A DNA stretch of 64,000 nucleotides from Polyangium spumosum (GTDB lineage: Bacteria > Myxococcota_A > Polyangia > Polyangiales > Polyangiaceae). The position numbers and the translations under genes were made by a program. This document shows positions 7,961 through 17,456 of the stretch, one piece after another. Numbering within the stretch: the stretch's first letter is position 1; every line of letters starts with the position of its first letter. The notes under the pieces are model-generated. The model was not told where the DNA came from and made no database searches. It was given only the letters and a program-made list of their open reading frames with translations. The DNA lies in the NCBI RefSeq assembly GCF_009649845.1, contig NZ_WJIE01000016.1:116315-180314 (forward strand). The letters run 5' to 3'.

Positions 7961-9366
7961 GGTCGCGCGCGGCAGCGCCGGCCGGGATGCGGCGCGCGGC
8001 GGCGCGGACCGAGCTCGTGGCCGTGCCGATCGGGGGCGGCGCGGTGCGCGTCGGCGGCGCGACGGTGGCGCTTCGTGAGGGGCACGCGACGTGTGATTGC
8101 CCGATGGGCGGCGCGCCTTGGTGCCTGCATCGGCTGGTGGCGGAGGGCGAGGAACGAACACGGGATCTCGGCGGGCGCGAGGAGCGCGTGGAGGCGCCGT
8201 CCGTCGTGTTGCCCGAGCCCTCGGGGGCCGAGGCGCTGCCCGCGGAGGACGCCGCGCGGTTCGCGCCGATCCTCGGCGAGGTGGAGGCGCTCGTGGCCGA
8301 GCTCGTGACGCTTGGCCTGCGGCGCGCGGCGCGTGTGTCGGGGGATCGGGCGCGAGAGCTCTGCGCGCGCGCCGCTGCGATGCGGCCACGCGCGAGGGGG
8401 CCACGCGACGCGGGGCTCGGCAGGCTCGCGCGGGCGCTCGATCGCCTCGCGGCGCTCTTGCCGATGCTCGAAGGGCCGGACGTGGGCGCGGCGGAGGCGG
8501 ACGCGCTGCGCGAGGTCGCGATCACGCGGAACCTCGTGCGCGCGCTCCGCGCGAACACGGGCGCGCTGCCGCTCGAGGACATCGCGGGCGCGTCGCAACG
8601 CGCGTACGTCGAGGTGCCGCCGATCGAGGTGCAGGGGCTCGGGCTCGAGGCGTGGGTCGCGGCGGGAGGTGTCGCGGGGGTGACGGCGTACGTGGCCGTG
8701 CTCGGCGAGGGTCGTGTCCTCACGCGGACGCTGCTGACGAAGGGCAGGCCCGAGCGGCTCGTGGATCCGCGGACGTGGGCGGAGGGGCTCGCGGCGGGGC
8801 CCGCGTTCGCGCGGAGCGGCATCACCTTGCGGGATCTCGCGCGCGGCAGGTTCGCGCTGTCCGGCGCGAGGATCGCGCTCTCTCACGGGCGCCTCTCGGG
8901 CAGCCGCGCGACGAGCGCCGCCCGGAGACCGGCGCTGCCGAGGGACGACGCGCGCCTCGCGCGGCACGTGCTCGCGCGCGCCGAGGACGCGGCGCGGCTC
9001 GGCCGGAGCCTCGCCTTCGATCCGCTCGGCCGCCCTCCGCGCTCGTCGCCGATCGTGCTCTTGCCCGTGCAGCGCCTGTCCCCGACCGACTTCGATCACG
9101 CGACGCAGGAGCTCTCGATCCGCATACACGTCGGGGCGGGCGTGGAGCTGCGGACGTCGCTGTCGTTCCGGGAGGAGCGCGTGCTCCTCTTCGACAACCT
9201 CGAGGTGCTGAGCCGCTCCGCGAGGCCTCCACGCTGGCTCTGCGTCCGCCTCGCGCGGGAAGGCGGCGCGCTCGTGATCGAGCCCCTCTCGGCCGAGCTC
9301 GCAGATGGCTCCACGATCGATCTCACGCTCGACGTCGTGGACCCCGCGCTCGAGGTGACCCGATGA
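7957..9366 (+). CDS. SWIM zinc-finger protein of the ternary system
   Basis: 469 aa from a GTG that overlaps the vWA stop; an ATG at 7987 is an alternative. A SWIM-type zinc ligand set CDC...CLH is visible: C46, C48, C56, H58 (C-x-C-x7-C-x-H). SWIM fingers bind nucleic acid or protein, and SWIM proteins occur in the operons of MoxR-vWA conflict systems. The C-terminal region (about 330-469) is beta-rich, with strands such as ELSIRIHVGAGVEL. No catalytic motif seen. Its stop overlaps the next start (ATGA). Confidence 0.75.
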   Translation: MRSRAAAPAGMRRAAARTELVAVPIGGGAVRVGGATVALREGHATCDCPMGGAPWCLHRLVAEGEERTRDLGGREERVEAPSVVLPEPSGAEALPAEDAARFAPILGEVEALVAELVTLGLRRAARVSGDRARELCARAAAMRPRARGPRDAGLGRLARALDRLAALLPMLEGPDVGAAEADALREVAITRNLVRALRANTGALPLEDIAGASQRAYVEVPPIEVQGLGLEAWVAAGGVAGVTAYVAVLGEGRVLTRTLLTKGRPERLVDPRTWAEGLAAGPAFARSGITLRDLARGRFALSGARIALSHGRLSGSRATSAARRPALPRDDARLARHVLARAEDAARLGRSLAFDPLGRPPRSSPIVLLPVQRLSPTDFDHATQELSIRIHVGAGVELRTSLSFREERVLLFDNLEVLSRSARPPRWLCVRLAREGGALVIEPLSAELADGSTIDLTLDVVDPALEVTR

Positions 9367-9698
9367 TCGCCGAGCGGCTCGCGAGGCGCGCGCGCGCGGC
9401 GATCGAGGAGCTCGCGGCGGCCGGCGCGCTCGAGCGGACGGAGAGCCGGGCGACCACGTTCCGGCGGCTCTCGGCGGACGCGCGGGCGATCGGGCTGTTC
9501 GATCTCGCGGCGCGGCTCGAGGCCGTGGCGACGGCGCTCGAGGGGCAAGCGGCGCTCGGGCCTCGGCCAAACGCCGCGCTCGCCGAGGCGCTGCTCGCGT
9601 CGTACGACAGGATCGAGGCGCTCTCCGCGACGCTCGCTCGTTCGGCGTTGCTCGCGGCGTTCGGGGCGGAGGACACGGGCGACGCGGAGGTGCCGTGA
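9363..9698 (+). CDS. small helical protein in the ternary-system operon
   Basis: 111 aa, ATG overlapping the SWIM stop and its own stop overlapping the next GTG start, so it is embedded in a tightly coupled operon. The sequence is almost entirely Ala/Leu/Arg-rich helix, with RRARAAIEELAAAG and DLAARLEAVATALEGQA. No family was recognised. Position suggests an adaptor between the SWIM protein and the large C-terminal partner, which is inference. Confidence 0.75.
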   Translation: MIAERLARRARAAIEELAAAGALERTESRATTFRRLSADARAIGLFDLAARLEAVATALEGQAALGPRPNAALAEALLASYDRIEALSATLARSALLAAFGAEDTGDAEVP

Positions 9699-12682
9699 TC
9701 GATCGGGCCGAGCCCTCCGATCTCGAGGCCGTCTTCCTCGTGCGGCTGCGCTCGCTCGTGCCTGCCGTGCGTGTCGTGGAGGTCCACGCGGATGCCTGGC
9801 CGGCGCGCCGCGTCGTCGAGCAGCACGAGGGGTACTTCGCCGAGGACGTGTTGCTCTTGCGGTACGAGCCTCGCAGGGAGATCCCCTTCCCGCTTCGCCT
9901 GCACGGCGCGTCGCCCGACGACCTCGCCTTCCACGAACGCGTGCGACGCGCGAGCCGCGTCTTCCTGCGCGCCGCGGCGCTCGTGGAGGCGCGCCCCCGC
10001 CGCGCGGAGCAGGCGTTCGGGGCGATCGAGGCGCTCTTCGAGGCGATCGGCCCCGACGCGGCGGCCTCGATGTGGATCGAAGCCGCGCGCACGTTCCTCG
10101 CGCTCGGCGACGAGGAGCATGCGGCACGGTGCCTGCGCCGCCTCGCGCGGCTGTCGAGGCGCGCGCCCGTCTCCGCGGAGATGCTCGTCGAGGCAACGAT
10201 GTCGCCACGCGCCGGGATGATCCCGCCCGGGGATCTCGTCGACGCCGCGGCCGAACGTTTGGATGCCCCCGCGGGCCTCGCGCTCCGGCTCGGCGTGTTG
10301 CGACGTGTGCTCGAAGCCGGCCGCGACGTGCCGCCGGGGACGATGGCGGCGCTCGCGAGCGCGGCGCGGGCCGCGGCAGATCCTGCGGCGGCCGAGGCCC
10401 GGATCGACGCGGCCCTGCTCGGCTGTGTTGGCCTCGCAGGGACGTGGGCGCCGGCGGGCGAGGTTTCGCTCGTGCGCGCGCGGCTCGCGGCGCTCTGGGC
10501 GCACTCGCACGTGGCGGGTGAACACGGCGAGCGCGTGCGCGACGACCTCGCGCGTACGCTGCGCGGCCTGCTCGCCGACCTCGACGCGTCGCGCCTCTCG
10601 GCCGTGCTCGATGTCCTGCTGCCCGCGCGCTCGCATGACGATGGATCACTCGTCCTCGACGTCACCCGATGTTTGCTCGGCGCCCTCGCGCGCGAGAACG
10701 ATCCGGCCGCCGAGGACACCTGCGCCCGCGCTCTCTTGCACCTCGCCGACGTCGCCGCGCCCCTCCTCTTCGAACACGCAGACGAGCTCGGTCCCGCGCT
10801 CGCCCTCGCCTTCGACAAACCCGCGTCGCGCCCGCTGCTCGCCGCGCTCTGCGCCGACCTCGACGCCGCCACGCGCTCCCGCCTCGGCCCGGCCGAGACG
10901 GGCCCGCCGCCGCGCTCCGGCTCGCGTGTCCGTCGCGCCCGATCCCTCACGCGATGGCTGCCCGCGCCGCTCGTCGCCGCGACCCTCTCCGCGCTCGTGT
11001 CTTCCGCCGCGGATCCCACGTTCGCCCCCGCCGCCTCCTCCCCCGCGCTCGCCTTCGCCTGGGCGCTCCGCCTCCTCGGCCTCGCGCAAGACGAACGCAC
11101 CTCGGTCGACCTCGCCGAAGGCGCGCTCTCCCTCGCCGAGGCCCTCGCGCGGCGTATCGATCCTCGCCTCGTCTCCGCGACGAACCTCTCCGCCGCGGAC
11201 CCCACCGTCCACCTCATGCGCCCCGATCCTGCCGCGCTCCTCCGCGGCGTCGCGCTCACGCGCGCCTGCCTCGCCGACCGGAGATCCCTGCGCCCCGAGC
11301 GCTGGCCCGCCCCGGCCCTGCCCGGCATCGAAGATCCACGCGACGCTCGTTTCGTCCTGCTCGCGTGGGCGCTCTCGTCGCTCGAGGCCTCCGAGGCCGG
11401 CAGCCATCACCTCGCCTTCGCGCGTATCGCCGAGGCGACGCCCCTCGTGCGCGCCGGCGCCGGCCGCCTCTCGCCTTCGACGCTCGCCTTGCGTGGCGCC
11501 TCGGGCTCGTTCGCTCGCCTCGCCGAGGCGGGTGTCCTCCGCATCCCCACCGCGGACGCGCCCTCCCTCCGCGACGTCGTCCTGCTCTGCGCTCCGCGCG
11601 AGCTCGCCGAAGCGTTCGCCCGCGACGTCGGCCTCTCCCCGCCCCTCGTCGCCGCGGCTCCAGCGTCGTCCGTCGCGCCACCACACCTCGATCCCCCCGC
11701 TGCCCCGGCCCCGCGCGAGCTTCCCCTGCCCGACCTCGATCCCGCGCGCTCCCTCGCCGATCTCTCGCCGCGAAGAACCCACGCCGCTGCCCTACCCGCG
11801 CGAGATCCCGCGCTGCCGCTCTCGCCCGTGATCGCCGGCCACGTCGTCTCGCTCGGGCCTCGCGGCGAGCTCCACGTCACGCCCGAAGGCGCGTCCTCTC
11901 CGCTTCGCCGCGTCCCTTCGTCCGTCCGCAACGACGACCGTTACCGCGCGCTCGTCCGCGGACGCCGCGCCGAACGCGCACACAAGCACGAGGCAGCCCG
12001 GCTCCTCGATGACCACATGCTCGGCGCCGCGCGTATCGGCGCCGCCGAGCTCGCGTGGCTGCTCGACGATCCCGCCTACGCCTCGCTCCTCCGGCACCTC
12101 GTCCTCGCCACGCGCCCGCGCGAGCCCGGCCCGCCCGAGGGCCTCGTGCTCCTCTGGGCCTGGGAGCCGACGCGTGGCCTCGGCGTCGTCCCGCTCGACT
12201 ACGACGCGCGCTGGATCGGCTGGACCGACGTCGAGCTCGTTCATCCGGCGGACCTGCCCGACGTCGCCCCGTGGCGCGTGCTGCTCGACGACCTCGGCGT
12301 CAAGCAGGAGCTGCCCCAGCTCTTCCGTGACCTCCGCGGCGTCCCCGACGACGAGCTCGACGCGACCGAGAGCCACGCCCTCGCGCGTCGGAAGACCTCC
12401 GGAGCAGCCCTCCGGCGCGCGCTCGAGGACGAGGGGTTCTGCACGGGACCCGGGCTCGCCACGCGTACGTTCGTCCACCAACGTTCCCGAACGACCGTCA
12501 CGGCGTGGTTCGACCCGGGCAGCCCTCCCTGGCCCCGCGACGCCACGTCCTCCGGCGCGTTCGGTTTCCAGGACCCGAGCGGCGCTCCGCTGACCTTCCG
12601 CGCAGTGCCCCGTCCGCTCGTCTGCGAGGCGAGGGCCCGCGTCGAGCGCGCCCTTGCGCGCGCCGCGTCACGCGCGAGATAG
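9695..12682 (+). CDS. large bpX-like protein of MoxR-vWA-beta-propeller ternary system
   Basis: 995 aa, GTG start overlapping the previous stop. The N-terminal region (about 1-120) contains ARRVVEQHEGYFAEDVLLLRYE. The long middle is an Ala/Leu-rich helical repeat region (about 150-650), followed by a Pro-rich linker (about 660-720) and a C-terminal beta-rich region (about 725-995) with WAWEPTRGLGVVPLDYDARWIGW. Its size, operon position and partners fit the bpX component of ternary systems, which is thought to present clients or scaffold assembly. This call rests more on context than on a motif. No enzyme motif seen. Confidence 0.55.
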   Translation: MIDRAEPSDLEAVFLVRLRSLVPAVRVVEVHADAWPARRVVEQHEGYFAEDVLLLRYEPRREIPFPLRLHGASPDDLAFHERVRRASRVFLRAAALVEARPRRAEQAFGAIEALFEAIGPDAAASMWIEAARTFLALGDEEHAARCLRRLARLSRRAPVSAEMLVEATMSPRAGMIPPGDLVDAAAERLDAPAGLALRLGVLRRVLEAGRDVPPGTMAALASAARAAADPAAAEARIDAALLGCVGLAGTWAPAGEVSLVRARLAALWAHSHVAGEHGERVRDDLARTLRGLLADLDASRLSAVLDVLLPARSHDDGSLVLDVTRCLLGALARENDPAAEDTCARALLHLADVAAPLLFEHADELGPALALAFDKPASRPLLAALCADLDAATRSRLGPAETGPPPRSGSRVRRARSLTRWLPAPLVAATLSALVSSAADPTFAPAASSPALAFAWALRLLGLAQDERTSVDLAEGALSLAEALARRIDPRLVSATNLSAADPTVHLMRPDPAALLRGVALTRACLADRRSLRPERWPAPALPGIEDPRDARFVLLAWALSSLEASEAGSHHLAFARIAEATPLVRAGAGRLSPSTLALRGASGSFARLAEAGVLRIPTADAPSLRDVVLLCAPRELAEAFARDVGLSPPLVAAAPASSVAPPHLDPPAAPAPRELPLPDLDPARSLADLSPRRTHAAALPARDPALPLSPVIAGHVVSLGPRGELHVTPEGASSPLRRVPSSVRNDDRYRALVRGRRAERAHKHEAARLLDDHMLGAARIGAAELAWLLDDPAYASLLRHLVLATRPREPGPPEGLVLLWAWEPTRGLGVVPLDYDARWIGWTDVELVHPADLPDVAPWRVLLDDLGVKQELPQLFRDLRGVPDDELDATESHALARRKTSGAALRRALEDEGFCTGPGLATRTFVHQRSRTTVTAWFDPGSPPWPRDATSSGAFGFQDPSGAPLTFRAVPRPLVCEARARVERALARAASRAR

Positions 12683-12689
12683 TCGAGCC

Positions 12690-15359
12690 TTGCCGGTTCG
12701 CCTCACCGCCTCGATCCTCGGTAGCAGCTCCCCCGCGCGCGCCGCGCTGGAAGCCGAGATCCGCGCGGCCGGCTTCGAGCCGCTCCCCGCCGCAGACGAG
12801 CGAGCGGAGCCGTCCCTGCTCGTCGTCTTCGAGCGCGCGGACGACGCCCCCGAAGCCACGCTCGACGCTTGCCGCGCCGCGCGCGCCTGGTTCGACGTCG
12901 GCCCGCTCGTCGTGGCGACCGAGCGCGACGGCGATACGCACCTCCACGCGCTCGTCGACGCGGGCGCCGACGAGCTTTTCGTCCTGCCATACGAGGCGCC
13001 GCGGATCGGCCCGCGCCTCGCCGCGATCCGACGCCGCATCCAGACGCTCGGGCGCCTCGTCGACGAGAAGCGCGACGTCGAGCGAAGGCACGAGCACCTC
13101 TACGAGCGCGCGCCCATCATCTTGCACTCGATCGATCACGAGGGCCGCCTCGTGAGCGTCAGCGACGGCTGGCTCGAGGCGTTCGGCTACGAGCGCGGGG
13201 AGGTCCTCGGCCGCCGCTCCGTCGACTTCATGACCGAGGCCTCTCGCGAGCAAGCGCTCGCCCGGATCCCCGAGCTCTTCCGCACGGGCGTCGGCCGCGG
13301 CACACGTTACGAGTTCGTACGAAAGGACGGCGGCACCTTCGAGGTGATGATGACCGTGCTCGTCGAGCGTGACGCCGCGGGCGCGCCCCTGCGCACGTTC
13401 GCCGTCTCCACGGATCTCAGCGAGGTGCGCAAGGTCGAGCGCGAATCGGAGGCCCTCCTGCGCGAGAAAGAGACGCGCCTGCGCGCGCTGCTCGACAACG
13501 CGCCGGTGGTCCTCTGGGCGGTCGATCGGGACGGCCTCATCACGTTCGCCGAAGGCAAAGGGCTCGCGCACCTCGGCTTCCGGCCGGGCGAGCTCGTCGG
13601 CACGTCCGCCCTCGACCTGCCCGTCGAGGGCGGCGTGGGGATCCCGCAGGTGAGCGAGCCGCTCGCGGGCCGGGTATACAAGGGCGAGATCTCGGTCGCG
13701 GGCGTGTGGTTCGAGCACGCCGCCTGGCCTCTGCGCGACGCGTCGGGCGCCGTGACGGGCGCGCTCGGCGTCTCCACCGACATCACCGAGCGGCGCCGCG
13801 CCGAGCTCGCCCTCCGCGAGAGCGAGCGGCTCGCGCAGGCCGTCTTCGAGAACGCCCCCGTGGGCATCCAGATCTTCGGCCCCGATGGCAACTCCGTGCG
13901 CATGAACGAGGCGCACCGCAAGCAGCTCCGCCTGCCGAGCACGAGCTACGGCGTCGGCCAGTTCAACGCCCTCACCGATCCGCTCCACGTCGAGACCGGG
14001 ATGGACGCGTGTTTCGCCCGCGCATACGCGGGCGAGGTCGTCGAGATCCACGAGCAGGACGTGAACCTCGACATCGACGGCAACGCCTGGAGCAGCGCCC
14101 GATCGCGCCTCGTCTTCGACACGATCCTCTTCCCCATCCGCGACGGCGACGTGACCCGCGCCGTCGTCGCCTTCTGCCGCGACGTCACCGAGCGCAGGCA
14201 CGCCGAGGCGCGCCTGCTGCTCGCCGATCGGCTCGCCTCCCTCGGCACGATGGCGGCCGGCGTCGCCCACGAGATCAACAACCCTCTCTCCTTCGTCCTC
14301 GCGAACCTCGAGTTCGTCGTGGGCGCCCTGCGCCGCGGGCCCCCCGACGCCGCCACGTACGAGGCCGCCACGCAGGCCCTCGACGAGGCCCTCGAGGGCG
14401 CGCAGCGCATGCGCGCCATCGTGCGCGACATGTCCACGTTCTCCCGCCCCGAGGGCGACACCGCCGACCGCGGGCCGATCGACGTGCACGACGTCCTCGA
14501 AAAAGCCCTGCGCATGACCCACCACGCCCTGCGCCACAGGGCCCGCGTCACGCGCGCCTTCGGCGACGTGCCCCGCGTCATCGGCAACGGGCCGCGGCTC
14601 GGCCAGGTCTTCGTCAACCTGCTCGCCAACGCCGCGCAGGCCATGCCCGATCGCCCCGAGTCCGAGAACGAGATCCGCCTCGTCACGCGCCTCGTCGACG
14701 GCCGCGTCGCCGTCGAGGTCGTGGACAACGGCGTCGGCATCCCGCCCGAGCACCTCCCGCGGATCTTCGATCCCTTCTTCACGACGAAGCCCGTCGGCGA
14801 GGGCACGGGCCTCGGCCTGCCGGTTTGTCACAGCATCGTCACCGCGCTCGGCGGCGAGCTCGCCGTCGAGAGCACGCCCTCCACGGGCACGATCTTCCGC
14901 GTGCTCCTGCCCGCCGCGCCTGTCGCCGAAGCTCCGCGCGAGCGCCTCCGCCCCAGGGCGCGCGACGAGCGGCCCCGCGTCCTCTTCGTCGACGACGAGC
15001 CCTACGTCTGCGCCGCCGTGCGCCGCATGCTCGGCCGCGACCTCGACCTCGTCTGCGTCTCCGGCCCCGACGAGGCGCTCGCGCTCGTCGGCGCGGGCGA
15101 GCGCTTCGACGCCGTCATCTGTGATCTCATGATGCCCGGCACGAGCGGCGTCGCCCTCTACGCCTCTCTGCTCGAGCTCGATCCCGCGCTCGATCGTCGC
15201 GTCGGCTTCTTGACCGGCGGCGCGTGCACCGACGAGGTCCGGTCATTCGCCGGAGGCGTCGAGGATCGCCTCCTGCTCAAGCCCTTCGAGTCCGAAACCT
15301 TTCGCGCCCTCGTCTTCGCGCTCGCCTCGGGCGACATGCCGCCGAAGCGGGCGCGCTAG
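12690..15359 (+). CDS. hybrid sensor histidine kinase/response regulator with three PAS domains
   Basis: 889 aa from a TTG 7 bases after the previous stop (an upstream in-frame TTG at 12654 would overlap that gene). The order is a degenerate receiver-like region (1-110), PAS at about 125-240, PAS at about 255-375 and PAS at about 380-510, then HisKA with His527 in GVAHEINNPL, and HATPase_c with the N box NLLANAAQAM, DNGVGIPP and FFTTKPVGEGTGLGL. A C-terminal receiver has VDDE acidic residues, phospho-acceptor Asp812 (ICDLMMPG) and Lys in LLKPFE. There is no TM helix, so it is a cytoplasmic sensor. No DNA-binding output partner is adjacent. Confidence 0.93.
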   Translation: MPVRLTASILGSSSPARAALEAEIRAAGFEPLPAADERAEPSLLVVFERADDAPEATLDACRAARAWFDVGPLVVATERDGDTHLHALVDAGADELFVLPYEAPRIGPRLAAIRRRIQTLGRLVDEKRDVERRHEHLYERAPIILHSIDHEGRLVSVSDGWLEAFGYERGEVLGRRSVDFMTEASREQALARIPELFRTGVGRGTRYEFVRKDGGTFEVMMTVLVERDAAGAPLRTFAVSTDLSEVRKVERESEALLREKETRLRALLDNAPVVLWAVDRDGLITFAEGKGLAHLGFRPGELVGTSALDLPVEGGVGIPQVSEPLAGRVYKGEISVAGVWFEHAAWPLRDASGAVTGALGVSTDITERRRAELALRESERLAQAVFENAPVGIQIFGPDGNSVRMNEAHRKQLRLPSTSYGVGQFNALTDPLHVETGMDACFARAYAGEVVEIHEQDVNLDIDGNAWSSARSRLVFDTILFPIRDGDVTRAVVAFCRDVTERRHAEARLLLADRLASLGTMAAGVAHEINNPLSFVLANLEFVVGALRRGPPDAATYEAATQALDEALEGAQRMRAIVRDMSTFSRPEGDTADRGPIDVHDVLEKALRMTHHALRHRARVTRAFGDVPRVIGNGPRLGQVFVNLLANAAQAMPDRPESENEIRLVTRLVDGRVAVEVVDNGVGIPPEHLPRIFDPFFTTKPVGEGTGLGLPVCHSIVTALGGELAVESTPSTGTIFRVLLPAAPVAEAPRERLRPRARDERPRVLFVDDEPYVCAAVRRMLGRDLDLVCVSGPDEALALVGAGERFDAVICDLMMPGTSGVALYASLLELDPALDRRVGFLTGGACTDEVRSFAGGVEDRLLLKPFESETFRALVFALASGDMPPKRAR

Positions 15360-15442
15360 CGCGACGAGGGCCACGCCCGGTCGACCTTGGTCTCCTCCGC
15401 AGGCTCCCGACGCGGGAGGCGAGGTTTTATGGACCCGCTCTG

Positions 15443-17416
15443 ATGGCGTCTGGTCTCGACCTCGTCCGCGGAGGTTGGAGAGCCCCGCGGCGATGGAGAA
15501 CATCCGGCGGCGGACTCGCTCTGACGCTGGGCACCGTCGGCGGGACGATCGCCCTCCGCCACAGCCTCGACCCGTTCCTCGACGCCACGTCTCCCCTGCT
15601 CGCGTTCGTCTTCCCGGTGACGATATGCGCCGCGCTCGGCGGCTTCTGGCTCGGGCTCCTTTGCACGCTCCTCTCCCTCGGGGCGGGCGTGCTCTTCTTC
15701 ATGGATCCCCTGTACGAGCTCGCGCTGGTGCACACGGGCGACGTCGTCCGGACCCTCCTCTTCGCCGTCATCGGCTTCGCCATCAGCGCCGTGAGCGGCC
15801 GCATGCACCACGAGCTCGCGCAGAGCCGCGAGGCCGAGCGCATCATCGCCGACCGCGAGCAGGCGAACGCGCAGAACGCCCGTTACTTCCGCGCCCTTCT
15901 CGCCTCCCGCACCCTCGGCGTCGCCTCCTTTCGTGGCGGCGCCATCGTCGAGGCGAACGACGCCTTCCTCGATTTACTTGGTTTGACCTCCCATGAGTTC
16001 GCCCAGAGGGGCTCGATCGACTGGCGCGACATCACGCCCCCCGAGCACCTGGCCGCCGACGAGCGCGCGGGCAGGCAGCTCCGCGCGACAGGTTACTGCG
16101 CGCCTTACGAAAAAGAGTTCTTCCGGGCGGACGGGCGGCGCGTCCCCGCGCTGATCGGCGGCGCCTTCATCCTCGGCCGCCAGGGCAGAGAGCTCTCCGG
16201 CATGATGTACATCGTCGACCTCTCGCGCGTCCGCCGCGCCGAGCAAGCCCTGCGCGAGAGCGAAACGCGGCTCCGGCTCGCGCTCGACGCGGCCCGCGCC
16301 GGCTCGTGGGACTGGGACGCGGCGACGGGCCACATCGTCTGGTCCGAGCGCAACTACGAGCTTTACGGCGTCGATCCGAGGTCCGTGCCGACCTTCGATC
16401 GATGGCTCGAAGCCCTGCACCCCGAGGATCGCGCCCGCGTGAAGGACGAGTACCAGCGTGTCCTCGCGGGGAGCGACGAGCACTTCCGCCTCGAGCTACG
16501 CGTCGTCCACCCCGCGCGTGGCGTCCGCTGGATCTCCGTCCTCGGCCAGGTGTACCGCGACGAGCGCGGCGAGGCCGTACGCGCCGCGGGCCTGAGCCTC
16601 GACGTCACCGACCGCAGGAACATCGAGGAGAGCGAGCGCGCCGCCCGCGAGGAGGCCGAACGCGCGAGCCGCCTCAAGGACGAGTTCGTCGCGACGCTCT
16701 CGCACGAGCTGCGCACGCCCCTCACCGCCGTGCTCGGCTGGGCCCAGGTCCTCCGGCGCGCGCGCCCCGACGGCGACAAACTCGACCGCGGCCTCGAGGT
16801 CATCGAGCGCAACGCGCGCCTGCTCGCGCAGCTCGTCTCCGACCTGCTCGACGTCAGCCGCATCGTCACCGGCAAGATCCAGCTCGACCTCGGGGCCGTG
16901 GACCCCGGCACCGTCGTGCTCTCGGCGGCCGAGACCGTCCGCTCGGCCGCGGAGGCCAAGGGCGTCACGCTCGACGTCCACGTCGCGCCCCTCGCCGAGC
17001 CCCTCCTCGGCGACGCCGCTCGCCTCGAGCAGGCCGTGTGGAACCTCCTGTCGAACGCCGTCAAGTTCACGCCTCCGGGCGGCCGCGTCGACGTGACCGT
17101 GCGCCTCGAGGGCGAGCGCGCCCTCATCGTCGTCTCCGACTCCGGCCAGGGCATCGCGCCCGAGTTCTTGCCGCACCTCTTCCAGCGCTTCCGCCAGGAG
17201 GACAGCACCTCGACGCGCCGCTACGGCGGCCTCGGCCTCGGCCTCTCCATCGTCAAGCACATCGCCGACCTGCATGGCGGGCGCGTGTACGCCGAGAGCG
17301 CGGGCCCGGGGCGCGGCTCGACCTTCACGGTGGAGATCCCTCGTCGGTCCGCGCAGACGGCCGACGCTCCGCGCAGCTCGAGGCCGCCCTCGGCTCCCTG
17401 GCAACGCGCCGGCTGA
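15443..17416 (+). CDS. membrane sensor histidine kinase (DUF4118-PAS-PAS-HisKA-HATPase)
   Basis: 657 aa from ATG 15443. The N-terminus (about 25-125) has about four hydrophobic helices typical of the KdpD-like DUF4118 membrane domain. Two PAS domains follow (about 140-270 and 275-395, the second PAS_3-like with GSWDWDAATGHIVWSE). HisKA carries His421 in LSHELRTPLTAVLGW. The catalytic domain shows NLLSNAVKFTPPGG, SDSGQGIAPEFL and RYGGLGLGLSIVKHI. There is no receiver domain. It follows the hybrid kinase in the same direction after 83 bp, and the two may act in one phosphorelay, which is inference. Confidence 0.93.
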   Translation: MASGLDLVRGGWRAPRRWRTSGGGLALTLGTVGGTIALRHSLDPFLDATSPLLAFVFPVTICAALGGFWLGLLCTLLSLGAGVLFFMDPLYELALVHTGDVVRTLLFAVIGFAISAVSGRMHHELAQSREAERIIADREQANAQNARYFRALLASRTLGVASFRGGAIVEANDAFLDLLGLTSHEFAQRGSIDWRDITPPEHLAADERAGRQLRATGYCAPYEKEFFRADGRRVPALIGGAFILGRQGRELSGMMYIVDLSRVRRAEQALRESETRLRLALDAARAGSWDWDAATGHIVWSERNYELYGVDPRSVPTFDRWLEALHPEDRARVKDEYQRVLAGSDEHFRLELRVVHPARGVRWISVLGQVYRDERGEAVRAAGLSLDVTDRRNIEESERAAREEAERASRLKDEFVATLSHELRTPLTAVLGWAQVLRRARPDGDKLDRGLEVIERNARLLAQLVSDLLDVSRIVTGKIQLDLGAVDPGTVVLSAAETVRSAAEAKGVTLDVHVAPLAEPLLGDAARLEQAVWNLLSNAVKFTPPGGRVDVTVRLEGERALIVVSDSGQGIAPEFLPHLFQRFRQEDSTSTRRYGGLGLGLSIVKHIADLHGGRVYAESAGPGRGSTFTVEIPRRSAQTADAPRSSRPPSAPWQRAG

Positions 17417-17443
17417 TCCCCCTGCCTCTCCGCCGGATTCTGG

Positions 17444-17449
17444 TACTGT
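17444..17449 (+). promoter_or_regulatory. extended -10-like TGGTACTGT, probable leaderless promoter
   Basis: TACTGT, preceded by TGG, ends 7 nt before the ATG at 17457. No Shine-Dalgarno is present, so transcription would begin at the start codon. Confidence 0.45.
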
Positions 17450-17456
17450 CGCGCCG

